From NCBI GenBank assembly GCA_039820405.1, contig JBCBQC010000035.1:1-57837 (forward strand): a stretch of DNA of 57,837 bases, read 5' to 3'. This DNA is from CALLVY01 sp937899855. GTDB taxonomy: Bacteria > Bacteroidota > Bacteroidia > Chitinophagales > Saprospiraceae. Of this stretch, positions 56,243-57,837 are shown in pieces. The notes beneath the pieces are model-generated. The model worked only from the letters and a program-made list of their open reading frames with translations, searched no databases and was not told the DNA's origin. The position numbers were made by a program, and so were the translations under genes. The stretch's first letter is position 1. Each line of letters opens with the position of its first letter.

Positions 56243-57837
56243 ATGAAATATTACCTACCGATTCTATGTCTTTTGCTCTACTGCGCTTGCACCGATCCCG
56301 CTGCCAACCAGACCAGTGCGGCCGGGGCGGAGGGCGCCGCCACGGCGCATTCCAGCACCGTAGACGATGCCGACTTTGAGTGGAACGTGGAGCGCTTTGC
56401 CGACATCCGTATCCTGCGTTACCAAATCCCTGGTTTTGACCAGTTGAGCCTGTCCCAAAAGCAGCTGGTATACTACCTCACCCAGGCGGGTTTGGCGGGC
56501 CGGGACATCATCTACGATCAAAACTACCGGCACAACCTCGAAATCCGGCAGGCGCTGGAAAAAATCCTGAGTCACCACCGGGGCCAGGCCTCCGGTGCCG
56601 ATTGGGAGGCGCTGCAAACCTACGCCAAACGCTTTTTCTTTGCCAATGGCCTTCACCATCACTACTCGAAAGACAAGTTCGAGCCGGGTTTTAGCCAGGC
56701 ATACTTCGAAAGCCTTTTTGCCGATGCGGGCGTCAAGCTCTCAAAATCGGCCCTCCGGGCGATTTTTGACCCCACGATGGACGCCAAAAAAGTAAGCCTC
56801 GATCCCGAGCAGGATTTGATCCTTTCCTCGGCGGTAAACTTCTACGGGCCGGACATCACGGAAGCGGAGGTAGAGGCCTTCTACCAGGAGCGGATGGCGA
56901 ATAAAGACCCGGAGCGCCCGATCTCTTACGGACTCAATTCCAAATTGGTCCGCCAAAAGGACGGCAGCCTCACCGAAGCCGTTTGGAGTGCCCAGGGCAT
57001 GTACGCTCCGGCCATTCAGGAAATTCAGAAGTGGCTGCGACTCGCCGCCGGTGTGGCCGAAAACGAGGCCCAGCGCAAAGCCCTCGACTTGTTGGTCGGC
57101 TACTACCAAACCGGTGATCTCAAAACCTGGGATGCTTACAACGTCGCCTGGGTGGAGGCTACCGAAGGCGATATCGATTACATCAATGGTTTTGTGGAGG
57201 TATACGAGGATCCCAAGGGGTACCGAGGCACCTATGAAAATATCGTTCAGATCAAGGATTTCAAGGCCTCCGAGCAGATGGCCGTGGTGGCGGCTAGCGC
57301 CCAGTGGTTTGAAGACGAGTCGCCGATCATGAAGGCCCACAAGAAAGCCAATGTGGTGGGGGTGAGCTATAAGGTTGTGACGGTGGCTGGAGAGGCGGGG
57401 GACGCTTCGCCAGCGACGCCCATCGGAGTCAATTTGCCCAATGCCAACTGGATTCGGACCGAGCACGGGTCCAAATCGGTCAGTTTGGGGAACATCGAAC
57501 ACGCTTACGACGCGGCCTCTGGCCCGGGCCTGCTGTCGGAATTTGCCCACGATCCGGAGGAGATTGCCCGCGTCAAGGAGTACGGCACGCTTTCGGGGGA
57601 GTTGCACACGGCGCTCCACGAGGTCATCGGCCACGCTTCGGGCCAGTTGGAAGGGGGTGTGGGAACGCCCAAGGAGACCCTTCAGAGCTACGCTTCGGCG
57701 CTGGAAGAGGGCCGGGCGGATCTGGTGGCCTTGTACTACATACTCGACCCCAAAATGCAGGAATTGGGACTGGTGGAGAGCGACGAAGCGGGAAAGGCGG
57801 AGTACGATTCCTACATCCGCAATGGCCTACTTACGCA
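56243..57837 (+). CDS. Dipeptidyl peptidase III (M49), lipoprotein, partial at window end
   Basis: A zinc metallopeptidase removing dipeptides from short peptides. The window contains the first 531 codons; the 3' end is cut off. Signal with a lipobox at its end (LLLYCAC, Cys16) predicts an envelope lipoprotein. M49 motifs: HEVIGH (H459, E460, H464) and EEGRAD (E488, E489, G490) where the family usually has EECRAD/EECRAE. Earlier conserved segments include AVNFYGPDITEAEVEAFY and NIEHAYDAA. An upstream TATCTTTTG sequence (one base from TAnnTTTG) may be the promoter. Confidence 0.92.
   Translation, partial: MKYYLPILCLLLYCACTDPAANQTSAAGAEGAATAHSSTVDDADFEWNVERFADIRILRYQIPGFDQLSLSQKQLVYYLTQAGLAGRDIIYDQNYRHNLEIRQALEKILSHHRGQASGADWEALQTYAKRFFFANGLHHHYSKDKFEPGFSQAYFESLFADAGVKLSKSALRAIFDPTMDAKKVSLDPEQDLILSSAVNFYGPDITEAEVEAFYQERMANKDPERPISYGLNSKLVRQKDGSLTEAVWSAQGMYAPAIQEIQKWLRLAAGVAENEAQRKALDLLVGYYQTGDLKTWDAYNVAWVEATEGDIDYINGFVEVYEDPKGYRGTYENIVQIKDFKASEQMAVVAASAQWFEDESPIMKAHKKANVVGVSYKVVTVAGEAGDASPATPIGVNLPNANWIRTEHGSKSVSLGNIEHAYDAASGPGLLSEFAHDPEEIARVKEYGTLSGELHTALHEVIGHASGQLEGGVGTPKETLQSYASALEEGRADLVALYYILDPKMQELGLVESDEAGKAEYDSYIRNGLLT

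Noticed and set aside
1..57837. tRNA, rRNA, CRISPR arrays, phage or complete insertion sequences
   Set aside because: No tRNA T-loop motif in a folding context, no regularly spaced direct repeats, and no transposase or integrase reading frame were seen. The only mobile-looking sequence is the MITE at 29-251.

Overview
The window is a stretch of chromosome from a member of the Bacteroidota, most likely the Saprospiria (Lewinella-like). The evidence is two subtilases with C-terminal type IX secretion (T9SS) sorting domains, a TonB-dependent receptor paired with a DUF4249 lipoprotein, DUF4296 and DUF4230 proteins, a futalosine-pathway menaquinone gene (mqnD), several TAnnTTTG-type promoter elements, almost no Shine-Dalgarno sequences, and GC-rich coding DNA. 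No tRNA, rRNA or CRISPR array was seen.

Layout. 1-5532: a MITE-like inverted-repeat element directly upstream of pruA, then a TonB-dependent receptor and its DUF4249 partner. 5514-9557 (minus): NUDIX hydrolase, small membrane protein, rhomboid protease, rlmH and a SWIM zinc-finger protein. 9685-12607 (plus): SixA-like phosphatase, DUF4296 lipoprotein and a PhoB/PhoR-like two-component pair. 12604-18692 (minus): M23 peptidase, ankyrin-SDR fusion, OmpA/PD40/TPR protein and DUF4230 protein. 18960-21237: folP overlapped by an unknown membrane protein. 21245-30045: biotin carboxylase, class IV aminotransferase, PD-(D/E)XK-like protein, secreted YD-repeat protein, and a beta-barrel/TPR pair. 30442-35081: orphan PAS protein, ald-rocD (with pruA, these cover alanine and ornithine/proline catabolism), mqnD and an RluA-type pseudouridine synthase.

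35123-41952 is a secreted-protease locus. It has a 25-codon fossil of a T9SS sorting domain, then two tandem subtilase paralogues of exactly 986 residues each, separated by a SemiSWEET sugar transporter.

42015-50856 is the most unusual part: six paralogous lipoproteins (344-371 aa) of a family I do not recognise, in four transcription units (three genes, one, one, one). Each unit starts with a related leader. The leader core has fixed geometry (AGGAG, 10 nt, CCC, 5 nt, CTCCT, then a downstream GGG), consistent with a hairpin or H-type pseudoknot. The proteins form three subtypes in the order A-B-A, B, C, C. Five share a pair of cysteines that the sixth has lost together, suggesting a disulfide. 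The lipobox is followed by Q/R-K-E, resembling Bacteroidota surface-lipoprotein export signals. A cutA gene is embedded in the array on the opposite strand.

50953-57837: a multi-pass membrane protein, pfkA, a BadF/BadG-type sugar kinase, a GH73 glucosaminidase, a secreted protein whose signal peptide is encoded by hexanucleotide repeats, and a lipoprotein dipeptidyl peptidase III cut by the window end.
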